Source of the DNA: CAUTUX01 sp963542015
GTDB taxonomy: Bacteria; Bacillota; Clostridia; Christensenellales; CAG-917
NCBI GenBank assembly: GCA_963542015.1
Contig: CAUTUX010000001.1
Location: forward strand, 45,890-109,889
DNA length: 64,000 nucleotides
Direction: 5' to 3'
The translations under genes were made by a program, and so were the position numbers. Positions 27,785 to 36,552 of the stretch are shown piece by piece. Within the stretch, counting starts at the first letter, position 1. Each line of letters starts with the position of its first letter. The notes beneath the pieces are model-generated. The model had not been told where the DNA came from and ran no database searches. It saw only the letters and a list, made by a program, of their open reading frames with translations.

Positions 27785-27813
27785 AATTTAACACAAAAAA
27801 AGAGGATTTTCAA
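27785..27813 (-). promoter_or_regulatory. Promoter of tRNA-Leu
   Basis: On the minus strand TTGAAA (27813-27808), 17 bases, TAAATT (27790-27785), ending 9 bases before the tRNA. Confidence 0.55.
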
Positions 27814-27856
27814 CAAACGAAATGAAACTTGCGTGATAGTCGTTAAATTGTCCTTG

Positions 27857-27865
27857 TGTTATAAT
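27857..27865 (+). promoter_or_regulatory. Extended -10 promoter abutting ecfA1 (leaderless type)
   Basis: TGT-TATAAT is an extended -10 element with a consensus box. Only 6 bases separate it from the ATG at 27872, so the mRNA should start at the codon itself. There is no good -35 at 16-18 bases. Confidence 0.55.
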
Positions 27866-27871
27866 TGCGAT

Positions 27872-28708
27872 ATGCAAATTTCTGTTAAGGATGTGAGCTT
27901 TGTATATGATATTAGCGGTAATATAAGCTTGTGTGCACTTAAGGGTGTTTCATTTACGATATCTAAAGGCGAACACGTAGCATTGATAGGTTCTAATGGT
28001 TCAGGTAAATCCACATTAGCAAAACTACTGAATGGTCTAACATTTCCAGCTGAAGGAGATATTAATGTTGATGGTATAAATACAAGACAGAAAAGTAAGG
28101 CATATGAAATAAGAAAAAAGGTTGGAATAGTTTTTCAAAATCCCGATAATCAGATAGTCGCTACGATTGTTGAGGATGATGTCGCTTTCGGTCCTGAAAA
28201 TCTTGGTATAGCAAGAGACGAAATGATTGAACGAGTTGATTGGGCACTTGAAAAAACGGGAATGATTGAAAATAGGTACAAAGTTGTATCGAAACTTTCT
28301 GGAGGACAAAAGCAAAGAGTTGCTATAGCTGGAGTTCTTGCCATGAAACCCGATGTGATAATATTTGATGAATCAACATCTATGCTGGATCCTGGAGGAA
28401 AGAAAGATATTCTTGACATTATTCATACTTTAAAGCAGGAGGGGATTACCATTGTTCACATAACACATAGTATGGAAGAAGTTGTAGATGCTGATAAGGT
28501 TATAGTGTTGAATAAAGGGCGATTAAAATTTATTGGGACTCCAGAAGAATTGTTTAAAAGCGCTGAAGTCGAAAACAACAATTTGGTTTTGCCAGATGTA
28601 ACGGTACTTGCAAATAGATTAAAAGAGAGAGGTGTTGTATCTGATGAAATTACAGTCCTAAGGGAAGATGAATTAGTGGAGGCAGTGTGCAACCAGTTAT
28701 TAAAATAG
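27872..28708 (+). CDS. ecfA1: Energy-coupling factor transporter ATPase 1
   Basis: A 278-residue ABC ATPase of group II ECF transporters, which power uptake of vitamins and metal ions by separate S components. Walker A is GSNGSGKST, the Q loop FQNPDNQ, the signature LSGGQKQR and Walker B VIIFDESTSMLD (Ser where Ala is common). ATG 27872 is chosen; an earlier codon at 27833 would lie upstream of the promoter. No ribosome site is seen, in keeping with a leaderless mRNA. It is followed by the second ATPase, with a 22-base overlap. Confidence 0.95.
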   Translation: MQISVKDVSFVYDISGNISLCALKGVSFTISKGEHVALIGSNGSGKSTLAKLLNGLTFPAEGDINVDGINTRQKSKAYEIRKKVGIVFQNPDNQIVATIVEDDVAFGPENLGIARDEMIERVDWALEKTGMIENRYKVVSKLSGGQKQRVAIAGVLAMKPDVIIFDESTSMLDPGGKKDILDIIHTLKQEGITIVHITHSMEEVVDADKVIVLNKGRLKFIGTPEELFKSAEVENNNLVLPDVTVLANRLKERGVVSDEITVLREDELVEAVCNQLLK

Positions 28709-29547
28709 AAAATCTATCCTTTACTTATTCTAAGAAAACACCATACCAAACAGATGCTCTAAGGAATATCAATTTGGAAATAAATGAGGGTGAGATAGTT
28801 GGAATCATAGGAGAAACAGGATCTGGGAAAAGCACCCTTATACAGCACTTCAATGCATTGTTAAAGGTACAAAATAAAAAGAAATCAAAAGTTGAAATTT
28901 GTGGATTAGATGCAGCTGTGAAAAAAAATCTTAAAGAAATTAGAAAGACGGTGGGGGTATGTTTTCAATATCCAGAGCATCAACTTTTTGAAGATACTGT
29001 TGAGAAAGATATATCGTACGGACCTAAAAACTTGGGAGTGAACAAAGAAGAGATTCCAGGGCTTGTATATAGAGCAATGAGAATGTTGGATTTAGACGAG
29101 TCGTTTAATGGAAGGAATCCATTCCAACTTTCAGGTGGAGAAAAAAGAAGAGTCGCAATAGCTGGAATAATTGTTATGCAACCTAAAATTCTAATTCTTG
29201 ATGAACCTATGGCTGGACTTGATCCAATAGGCAAAATTGAATTGAAGAAGCTCATAAAGAAATTGCATACTGAGGTATCTCCAACAATAGTGATAGTTTC
29301 ACATGATATGGATGATATCGCAGAAATTGCCGACAGAGTGTTGATATTGAGTAAAGGTGAAATTGTTGTTGATAAACCAGTGAGAGAAGCATTTAATAAC
29401 GAAGAATTAATAAGGGGGTTACACCTAGACTTGCCAAGTGCAATGAAAATAGCGAATAAATTAATCGCTAAAGGAGTAAAGATAAGGAATGATGTTCTTA
29501 CAATGAAAGAACTTGAAGAAGAAATTTTGAGGTATGCTGGTGTTTAA
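28687..29547 (+). CDS. ecfA2: Energy-coupling factor transporter ATPase 2
   Basis: A 286-residue ABC ATPase, partner of EcfA1 in the heterodimeric motor. Walker A is GETGSGKST, the Q loop FQYPEHQLFEDT (typical of EcfA2), signature LSGGEKRR and Walker B ILILDEPMAGLD. It starts with GTG, with GGAGG four bases upstream, inside the end of ecfA1, and overlaps ecfT by 14 bases. Confidence 0.95.
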   Translation: MQPVIKIENLSFTYSKKTPYQTDALRNINLEINEGEIVGIIGETGSGKSTLIQHFNALLKVQNKKKSKVEICGLDAAVKKNLKEIRKTVGVCFQYPEHQLFEDTVEKDISYGPKNLGVNKEEIPGLVYRAMRMLDLDESFNGRNPFQLSGGEKRRVAIAGIIVMQPKILILDEPMAGLDPIGKIELKKLIKKLHTEVSPTIVIVSHDMDDIAEIADRVLILSKGEIVVDKPVREAFNNEELIRGLHLDLPSAMKIANKLIAKGVKIRNDVLTMKELEEEILRYAGV

Positions 29548-30397
29548 AGATATTAGTTTTGGTCAGTATTACCCAAGCAATTCTATAATCCACAAATTAG
29601 ATGCAAGAGCAAAGATAATCATGAACTTCATTCTTGTGGTGAGTATATTTCTTATAGATACTTATTTTTCATTTATGCTCGCATTCGTGATAATTATGGC
29701 AACCATCTTAATTGCGAAGTTACCAATATTGTCAGTTCTGAAATCCCTTAGAGGAATTTTATTTTTAATTATCCTTACATCAATTTTAAATTTATTTTTC
29801 TACACGGGCGGAACACATGTATTGGCAAACATTGGAAACAAGATTAAGATAACGGCAGAGGGAGTTGATATGGCAATTAAAATATTGCTGAAACTTGTTC
29901 TTGCAATTATTGGAGCTTCATTATTTTCACTTACTACAACTCCAGTAGAAGTTGCTAACGGAATCGAAAGTTTATTAAAACCACTGAAAATATTTAAAGT
30001 TCCTGTTAGAGATCTTGCAATGATTATCAGTATAGCGTTGAGATTTATTCCAACAATTTTTGAAGAAGTGAATACTATTATTAATGCACAGAAATCAAGA
30101 GGAGCGTCGTTTGACACAGGAAGCATTTTTAAAAGGATAAAGGCATTCATTCCAATATTAATTCCTCTATTTGTTAATTCGTTTAAAAGAGCGGACGAGC
30201 TTGCATTTGCGATGGATGCACGCTGTTATGGGGCTAGTAAAAAAACGATTAGGTTGCATAAGAGCAAGGTGAAAGTACTAGATGTCCTTACAACGATTTT
30301 AATTATTGGATTCTGCGTTTTTGTGTGCGTTGATAGATGGCATCTATATGGATTTATAGATAAAAAGATGGGAATAAAGGGGTTGTTGATAAAATGA
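29534..30397 (+). CDS. ecfT: Energy-coupling factor transporter transmembrane protein EcfT
   Basis: A 287-residue membrane protein with hydrophobic segments near residues 30-65, 72-95, 110-135 and 245-265. It carries the two Ala-Arg-Gly-type coupling motifs of the family: AQKSRGASF (about 190) and DARCYGAS (about 230), which touch the ATPases. It completes the shared ECF module; no substrate-binding S component is coded here, so those must be elsewhere. It overlaps truA by 4 bases. Confidence 0.94.
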   Translation: MLVFKDISFGQYYPSNSIIHKLDARAKIIMNFILVVSIFLIDTYFSFMLAFVIIMATILIAKLPILSVLKSLRGILFLIILTSILNLFFYTGGTHVLANIGNKIKITAEGVDMAIKILLKLVLAIIGASLFSLTTTPVEVANGIESLLKPLKIFKVPVRDLAMIISIALRFIPTIFEEVNTIINAQKSRGASFDTGSIFKRIKAFIPILIPLFVNSFKRADELAFAMDARCYGASKKTIRLHKSKVKVLDVLTTILIIGFCVFVCVDRWHLYGFIDKKMGIKGLLIK

Positions 30398-31128
30398 GAT
30401 ATAAGGCTACAGTTGCATATAAGGGAACAAATTTTGCTGGATGGCAGATTCAGAATAATGCTGTAACGGCACAGTCAACAATGCAGGAATGTATAAGCAG
30501 AATTTTCAAACAGGATGTTTGTATTGTTGCAAGCGGAAGAACTGATGCTGGAGTGCATGCTATCGGACAAGTGATACATTTTGATTTGGACACAGATATT
30601 GAGGCTGACAAGATACCCTTTATAGTGAATAGGGAATTGGGTAGCGAAATACAAATGCTGGATTGTGAATGTGTTGCAGACACCTTTCATGCACGATTTG
30701 ATGCAAAAGAAAAAACATATAGATATAAGACATATTATAGCAGGCAGATGATACCAGTTTTTGACGAGTTTAGTTTGAGATTAAACAAAAAACCAGATGT
30801 ATCTCTTATGAGAAAAGCTGCGAAATATATTGTTGGAGAACACGATTTTAGATGCTTCATGGCATCAGGGAGTGAGGTTGAAAAAACTGTGCGAACAATA
30901 TATAGCCTTGATATTATTGATGGAGAAGAAATAATCTTTGAAATTAGGGGAAATGGATTTTTGTACAACATGGTTAGAATAATAGTTGGAACATTATTAG
31001 ATATAGGATATGGAAAAGAAAAACCCGAATATGTGAAAGAAATATTGAATAGTATGGATAGGAATATGGCTGGAAAAACCGTACCAGCAAAAGGTCTATG
31101 TTTGGTATCAGTTAAGTACCTTTCTTGA
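30394..31128 (+). CDS. truA: tRNA pseudouridine(38-40) synthase TruA
   Basis: A 244-residue enzyme of normal length. The catalytic Asp51 lies in ASGRTDAGVHAIGQV; the FHARFDAKEKTYRY stretch and the final FLYNMVRIIVGTL block are typical. It modifies U38-U40 in the anticodon arm of several tRNAs. The order ecfA1-ecfA2-ecfT-truA is common in Bacillota (near the ribosomal protein cluster in many; here standing apart from it). Confidence 0.96.
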   Translation: MRYKATVAYKGTNFAGWQIQNNAVTAQSTMQECISRIFKQDVCIVASGRTDAGVHAIGQVIHFDLDTDIEADKIPFIVNRELGSEIQMLDCECVADTFHARFDAKEKTYRYKTYYSRQMIPVFDEFSLRLNKKPDVSLMRKAAKYIVGEHDFRCFMASGSEVEKTVRTIYSLDIIDGEEIIFEIRGNGFLYNMVRIIVGTLLDIGYGKEKPEYVKEILNSMDRNMAGKTVPAKGLCLVSVKYLS

Positions 31129-31153
31129 TAGACCACTGTATATATAATATAAT
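31125..31153 (+). promoter_or_regulatory. Promoter of the glnS operon
   Basis: TTGATA (31125-31130), 17 bases, consensus TATAAT (31148-31153). The start would be near 31160, giving a leader of about 17 bases. Confidence 0.65.
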
Positions 31154-31176
31154 TTATCGGAGTTACGGATATATTT

Positions 31177-32781
31177 ATGGAAGAAACAAGAAACTTTATA
31201 GAAGACATAATAGATGAAGAATTAAAAGAAAATAAACAAGAGAAAATCATCACGAGATTTCCACCAGAGCCAAATGGTTATCTACATATTGGTCATGCAA
31301 AGGCATTGTGCATAAATTTTGGGGTTAAAGAAAAATATCATGGAGAGTGCAACCTCAGATTTGATGATACAAATCCAAGCAAGGAAGATGTGGAATATGT
31401 AAATTCAATCAAAGAGGACATAAAATGGCTTGGGTTTCGTTGGGACAGAGAACTGTACGCTTCAGATTACTTTGACAAGATGTATGAGTGTGCATGTGTG
31501 TTGATCAAATCAGGGAAAGCATATGTATGCGATCTTACTGCAGAAGAGATAAAGGAAACGAGAGGAACATTTGAAGTACCTGGGAAAAATAGTCCATACA
31601 GAGAACGTAGTGTAGAGGAAAATCTTAGACAATTTGAAGAAATGAAAAACGGAAAATACAAAGATGGTGAAAAAGTTCTGAGAGCGAAAATAGATATGGC
31701 TTCTCCGAACATCAACATGCGTGACCCCGTTATATATAGGATTAATCATTGTACGCATCATAGAACTGGAGATAAATGGGTAATTTATCCGATGTATGAC
31801 TTTGCACATCCATTGGAAGATGCAATTGAAGGGATTACACACTCTCTTTGCTCGTTAGAATTCGAAAATCACAGACCACTGTATGATTGGGTTGTGGCGA
31901 ATACAGGATTTAAAAAGAGACCTAGACAAATAGAGTTTGCAAGATTGAATCTTGAAAACACAGTTATGAGTAAAAGATTCTTAAAAAAACTTGTAGACGA
32001 ACATATTGTTTGGGGATGGAATGATCCAAGAATGTCAACATTGTCAGGTTTGAGAGAAAGAGGCTATCCGCCAGAAGCAATTAAAGATTTCTGCAATCGG
32101 ATAGGGGTGGCAAAGGCAGACAGCAAGGTTTCTATAAAGTTGCTCGAACACTGTGTGAGAGAAAATTTAAACAATACAGCTACAAGAGTAATGGTGGTAT
32201 TAGATCCATTAAAGGTAATAATTGATAATTTGGGGAAGCCTGAAGAAATGGAAATTGACAATAATCCACAGATTGAGAATGCAGGGAAGCATAAATCTTT
32301 ATTAACAAAAGAGATATATATCGAGAGGGAAGATTTCTCAACGAATCCACCACCAAAATATTTTAGATTGAAAAAAGATGGGATGGTTCGACTGAAGGGA
32401 GCATATGTCGTTGAGTATGTCTCTCACAAGGAAGATAAGAACGGAGAAGTATCTGAAGTACATGTAAGGATATTGGAAGGCACAAAATCTGGTGAGGAAG
32501 GTGCGAACATCAAGGTTAAAGGCACAATTCATTGGGTAAGTGCAGAAAATGCAGCGGATCTCACGATAAACGAATTTGGTTATCTTATAAATGAAGCCGA
32601 GGGAGACTATATGGATAGGATTAATAAGGATTCATTAAAGATAATTAAAGCAAAAGGAGAGGCTTTCTTATCAACAGCGAAGCAGGGAGAACGATTCCAG
32701 TTTATTAGAAAAGGATACTATGTTAAGAGAAACGATAAAGAGTTCAACAGCATTGTGTCATTAAAGGATGGATTCAAATAG
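31177..32781 (+). CDS. glnS: Glutamine-tRNA ligase
   Basis: A 534-residue class I synthetase. PPEPNGYLHIGHAK carries HIGH (37-40), and the KMSKS loop is the GlnRS-type VMSKR (about 263). The IEFARLNLENT block separates it from bacterial GluRS. Having a true GlnRS means direct glutaminylation, not only the GatCAB amidation route most Bacillota use. A tRNA-Gln gene lies 5.7 kb downstream. It starts a seven-gene series that runs to 38479 with overlaps or tiny gaps. Confidence 0.95.
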   Translation: MEETRNFIEDIIDEELKENKQEKIITRFPPEPNGYLHIGHAKALCINFGVKEKYHGECNLRFDDTNPSKEDVEYVNSIKEDIKWLGFRWDRELYASDYFDKMYECACVLIKSGKAYVCDLTAEEIKETRGTFEVPGKNSPYRERSVEENLRQFEEMKNGKYKDGEKVLRAKIDMASPNINMRDPVIYRINHCTHHRTGDKWVIYPMYDFAHPLEDAIEGITHSLCSLEFENHRPLYDWVVANTGFKKRPRQIEFARLNLENTVMSKRFLKKLVDEHIVWGWNDPRMSTLSGLRERGYPPEAIKDFCNRIGVAKADSKVSIKLLEHCVRENLNNTATRVMVVLDPLKVIIDNLGKPEEMEIDNNPQIENAGKHKSLLTKEIYIEREDFSTNPPPKYFRLKKDGMVRLKGAYVVEYVSHKEDKNGEVSEVHVRILEGTKSGEEGANIKVKGTIHWVSAENAADLTINEFGYLINEAEGDYMDRINKDSLKIIKAKGEAFLSTAKQGERFQFIRKGYYVKRNDKEFNSIVSLKDGFK

Positions 32782-33542
32782 TGCTTAGAATTCATTCTAT
32801 CGCAAGTAGCAGCAAAGGGAATTCACATTTAGTAATTGCAGACAATGGGGTTGTCATTGTTGATGCTGGAATTTCATGTAAAAGGGTGAGGGAAGGGTTA
32901 GAAGGAATTGGGAAAACATTTGCTGATGTCATTGGTATTTTAATAACTCATACTCATTGCGATCATGTTAATGGAATTAGACTAGTCGCAAAGAATTCTC
33001 GAGTCTTTATAGATAAAGGACATCTTAGTGAATTGAGATATAAGGAAGTAGAAAAAAATAATATAGAAGTACGGAAGGGCTTTTGCGATGGTTTTCATAT
33101 AGAAGATATTCATGTAAAACCTTTTGAAGTTATTCATGACGCATATCCAACATTTGGTTATGTTTTATCAGATCATGAATCTAAAGTTGGAATATGTACA
33201 GATGTCGGAAAAGTGACAGAAAATATAGTAGAGGCACTTGGAGTATGTAACGAAGTGCTTATAGAATCCAATTACGATGTACAGATGTTAAAATACGGTC
33301 CATATGATGAATCATTAAAAATGAGAATAATGGGAGATGGAGGACATATGAGCAATGATGAATCAGCATATGTTTGTAGCCGTCTTGCCGAAAGAGGAGT
33401 AAAGAAGTTCACACTTGGACATTTGAGTGAGAATAATAATGAACCGAGAAAGGCACTCGGAACAGTATGGGAAAAATTGAAAAATTTTGATGTGGAACTT
33501 TGTGCTATGTGGTGTGGGAGAATTATCAGGCATGAAAAATAA
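32781..33542 (+). CDS. MBL-fold hydrolase, YycJ/WalJ-like
   Basis: A 253-residue metallo-beta-lactamase-fold protein. THTHCDHVNG is the zinc motif; SIASSSKGNSHLV at the start and TDVGKVTENI fit the YycJ/WalJ group, which are probable nucleases linked to cell-wall signalling in Bacilli. Here there is no WalKR neighbour, so that role cannot be assumed. It starts with GTG that shares one base with the glnS stop, and its end overlaps the first CPBP protease gene by 11 bases. Confidence 0.88.
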   Translation: MLRIHSIASSSKGNSHLVIADNGVVIVDAGISCKRVREGLEGIGKTFADVIGILITHTHCDHVNGIRLVAKNSRVFIDKGHLSELRYKEVEKNNIEVRKGFCDGFHIEDIHVKPFEVIHDAYPTFGYVLSDHESKVGICTDVGKVTENIVEALGVCNEVLIESNYDVQMLKYGPYDESLKMRIMGDGGHMSNDESAYVCSRLAERGVKKFTLGHLSENNNEPRKALGTVWEKLKNFDVELCAMWCGRIIRHEK

Positions 33543-34617
33543 GTATATAAATGTAAGCATGGCAATCATTTACTACATAATCGCACAGTTAATAATAGCC
33601 ATCCTTGAAAAAATAATAATAAGGTTAAATCTTTCAATTCTTGCAGCTATTTTGGCGAACACAGTGTCACTCATTTTGATAATTGTATTCTTTGGATGTA
33701 GCGCATTCTTTAAGGTTGATGCTGTAGAGGTTGGACAATTTAAAAAGCCAATAAAGACATTAAGCCTATTGATACTTCCACTTATAGTATTATTTTGTAT
33801 CATAACATTTCTTCCAATACAAAGTTGGATAGTGAAGATAATGAGTGCCATTTCAAAAGCAGTGGGCGGACATAGTATAGAAGGTCCTCAAATATATTCT
33901 GGAAGTGTTGGGTACTTTTTCTTATCGGTACTTTGTATTGCAATAATTCCAGCATTTGGTGAGGAAATTCTATTTAGAGGTGCAGTATTTTCAGGATTTA
34001 AAACTATGGGTGTTAAAAAAGCAATATTGCTTTCAGCACTATTGTTTTCATTATTTCATATGAATATTTTGCAAACTGTATACCAGTTTATCTTTGGAAT
34101 AATTTTGGCAATTATTCTTTTAATGTCGGGTTCGATATTTGCAACGATAATAACACATTTTCTGAATAATCTTATAGTGATAATATATGGCTCATTTTTG
34201 CAAGATAAAATTAACCTTAACAAAATCGGGAACTGGATCTATGCTACTGACTTCGCAGCCATACTTATAGGGCTACCAATTTTATTAATGTTAATGTATG
34301 CTTTTTATTATATAACTAGAGAAGGATACGCTGAGCGTATTACATATCTCAACGAGGGAGAATATGATACGGAAAAAGGGGAAATGCCATTCAAAGTTGA
34401 AACCGTTAAAAAACCTTTTTTGAGAGGACTAATAGAGTTTTTTGGAGGCTTTTTTTCAAAGCAAGGTTGGAAAAACTTGGATAGCAAACTTGAAGACCTT
34501 CATAATGTTCCGTATATAGGAACAAAAAAACAACCAATGTTGAGCATGTATATAGTTTTTGCATTGGGCGGTGCAAGCTTAGTGGCAGTGACAATACTAA
34601 CAATTGCAGGTAAATGA
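33532..34617 (+). CDS. CPBP-family intramembrane metalloprotease (first copy)
   Basis: A 361-residue membrane protein with about seven helices. The CPBP (Rce1-like) motifs are complete: GEEILFRG (EExxxR), SLFHMN (FxxxH region) and THFLNN. Members cleave or process membrane proteins, or protect against bacteriocins. ATG 33532 is chosen over an earlier codon at 33487 that would overlap the previous gene by 56 bases. A second, diverged CPBP gene follows directly, with a 4-base overlap. Confidence 0.9.
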   Translation: MKNKYINVSMAIIYYIIAQLIIAILEKIIIRLNLSILAAILANTVSLILIIVFFGCSAFFKVDAVEVGQFKKPIKTLSLLILPLIVLFCIITFLPIQSWIVKIMSAISKAVGGHSIEGPQIYSGSVGYFFLSVLCIAIIPAFGEEILFRGAVFSGFKTMGVKKAILLSALLFSLFHMNILQTVYQFIFGIILAIILLMSGSIFATIITHFLNNLIVIIYGSFLQDKINLNKIGNWIYATDFAAILIGLPILLMLMYAFYYITREGYAERITYLNEGEYDTEKGEMPFKVETVKKPFLRGLIEFFGGFFSKQGWKNLDSKLEDLHNVPYIGTKKQPMLSMYIVFALGGASLVAVTILTIAGK

Positions 34618-35621
34618 TGAATGATGTTCTAAAAACAAGACAGAGAAATGTTAATACAATATATTTTTTCATAATTATAGCGACACTTATGGTGCGTATA
34701 ATTACTGGCTATGTATTGCAGTTGCCAGCATTTAGCGAAAAGAATGATCCTAGCGGTCTCAAAGGAGATGCCGTTTTTACAATGTTGATACAGTGGGTTT
34801 TCTTTACCGCAGTGACAATATCTGCATATTTAATACATAAAAGAGTAAACAAAGATGATACCTCACGGTGGGACAGGGACTTTGGATTTAATAAGTTTTC
34901 TTTTACGAAATTTGTGCAGGCATTTTTAATATTTATATTCTCAGGACCGCTGGTAGTAGTGGTTAACCTCATGTTTTATTATTTTGTCCTTGCACCATTT
35001 GGATATGTATTCCCTGCAAGCGATGACAAGATTCTAACAGTCCAAGCGTTGATGGCATCAATATTTTTAACAGCAATATCTCCAGCAATTGGAGAAGAAA
35101 TGTTTAATAGAGGATTGCTATTTTCGGCATATAAAGATCGTGGTCATACATACGTGTTGAGAACAGCCTTATTGTTTTCATTAATGCATCAAAACATTAG
35201 ACAAACAGGATATACATTTTTCTTTGGGATTTTAGTTGGTCTATGCATGTTTTATTCCCGTTCAATTTGGGGTGGCGTGCTTATACATTTCTTGAATAAT
35301 GGGTTACAAGTTTTATATCAGTATGCTGGCGATACGGGTAGGATGCCATGGTTGTTAAAGGTTAGAAATGCTTTTTTGCCAGAAGGAACGATAGCTGGAC
35401 TCGCAAAATTTTCCGCACTAGTTACAGGATGTGTCATTGGAATGATTGGGGTATTTATTTGGATGAGATACAGAGCAATAAAGACTGGAGAATATAATCC
35501 TAAAGAGAAAGACAGATACTATCAAGGAGAATGGAAAAACAATATTCCATACTATCTTACAATACTCATAGGAGTCGCAATGGCAACGCTTACGCTCGTA
35601 TGGGGTAGCTCCGTACTATGA
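34614..35621 (+). CDS. CPBP-family intramembrane metalloprotease (second copy)
   Basis: A 335-residue polytopic protein with the motifs GEEMFNRG (EExxxR), LMHQNIRQ and IHFLNN. It shares the general design of the previous gene, and the short block HQNIRQTGYTFFFGI lines up with HMNILQTVYQFIFGI there, so the two probably arose by duplication long ago or are partners. The gene overlaps rlmH by 4 bases. Its function is inferred from family only. Confidence 0.9.
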   Translation: MMNDVLKTRQRNVNTIYFFIIIATLMVRIITGYVLQLPAFSEKNDPSGLKGDAVFTMLIQWVFFTAVTISAYLIHKRVNKDDTSRWDRDFGFNKFSFTKFVQAFLIFIFSGPLVVVVNLMFYYFVLAPFGYVFPASDDKILTVQALMASIFLTAISPAIGEEMFNRGLLFSAYKDRGHTYVLRTALLFSLMHQNIRQTGYTFFFGILVGLCMFYSRSIWGGVLIHFLNNGLQVLYQYAGDTGRMPWLLKVRNAFLPEGTIAGLAKFSALVTGCVIGMIGVFIWMRYRAIKTGEYNPKEKDRYYQGEWKNNIPYYLTILIGVAMATLTLVWGSSVL

Positions 35622-36076
35622 AAATTAATCTAATATGTGTCGGGAAGATAAAAGAGGCATATTTAAGAGATGCTGCGGACGAGTATATCAAGAGACTAAA
35701 AGCATGGTGTACATTGAATGTTGTAGAAATAGATGAAGGCAATTTTAATAAATCAGATGTTGAAATAAGAGAGATAGAAGGAAGACAAATCAAAACAAAA
35801 TTAAGAGGCTATGTTATAGCAGCTGCAATTGATGGAATTCAGAAAAGTAGCCTTGAATTTGCAAAAGAAATGGAAAAACTACAAGTATCTGGAAAGAATG
35901 AAATAAGCATAATAATAGGGGGAAGCACAGGGCTGAGTGAAGAAATTTTAAGAAGTGCAAATGAAAAAATATCTTTTTCAAAAATGACATTTCCACATCA
36001 GCTTTTTAGAGTGATGATGCTAGAACAGATTTATAGAGCATTATCAATTTTAAACAACAGTGCATATCACAAATGA
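35618..36076 (+). CDS. rlmH: 23S rRNA (pseudouridine-1915-N3)-methyltransferase RlmH
   Basis: A 152-residue SPOUT methyltransferase of standard length. The start MKINLICVGKIKEAYL, the SAM knot IIIGGSTGLSEEIL and the C-terminal PHQLFRVMMLEQIYRA are family hallmarks. It methylates helix 69 of 23S rRNA. ATGA overlaps link it to the genes on each side. Confidence 0.97.
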   Translation: MKINLICVGKIKEAYLRDAADEYIKRLKAWCTLNVVEIDEGNFNKSDVEIREIEGRQIKTKLRGYVIAAAIDGIQKSSLEFAKEMEKLQVSGKNEISIIIGGSTGLSEEILRSANEKISFSKMTFPHQLFRVMMLEQIYRALSILNNSAYHK

Positions 36077-36552
36077 CGCACGAAGAATACATGGATATTT
36101 GTATAGACTTGGCTCGTGTGGCAGCGAAGAATGGAGATGTTCCAGTAGGGGCAATAATTGTTAAAGATAACAAAATAATAGCTAAAGGATATAATCAAAA
36201 AGAAAAAAAAGGCTGTGCTATATTGCATGCAGAAATGGTAGCCATTAAAAAAGCGAGTAAAAAATTGCATAATTGGCACCTAGATGGATGTGATATATAT
36301 GTTACGCTAGAGCCTTGTTCAATGTGTTTTTCAGCAATATCTCAGTCAAGAATACGAGATATCTATTATGGTGCCGCCGACTACAAAAAAGAGGGAATAG
36401 GTACCAATATTGATTTGGATTGCAATAAACTATATACTCATATGGTAGGCATTCATAAGGGGATTAGAGAAGATGAATGTGCAACAGTTCTAAAAAAATT
36501 TTTTAAGGAATTGAGACAAGGGAAAAATGAGTTTAAGTGCCGTAAAAGATAA
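36073..36552 (+). CDS. tadA: tRNA adenosine(34) deaminase TadA
   Basis: A 159-residue zinc deaminase that makes inosine-34, mainly in tRNA-Arg(ACG). The active site is His52-Ala-Glu54 and Cys82/Cys85 (EPCSMC). Length and the N-terminal helix are normal. It overlaps rlmH by 4 bases, and the transporter gene begins within its last 26 bases. Confidence 0.95.
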   Translation: MTHEEYMDICIDLARVAAKNGDVPVGAIIVKDNKIIAKGYNQKEKKGCAILHAEMVAIKKASKKLHNWHLDGCDIYVTLEPCSMCFSAISQSRIRDIYYGAADYKKEGIGTNIDLDCNKLYTHMVGIHKGIREDECATVLKKFFKELRQGKNEFKCRKR

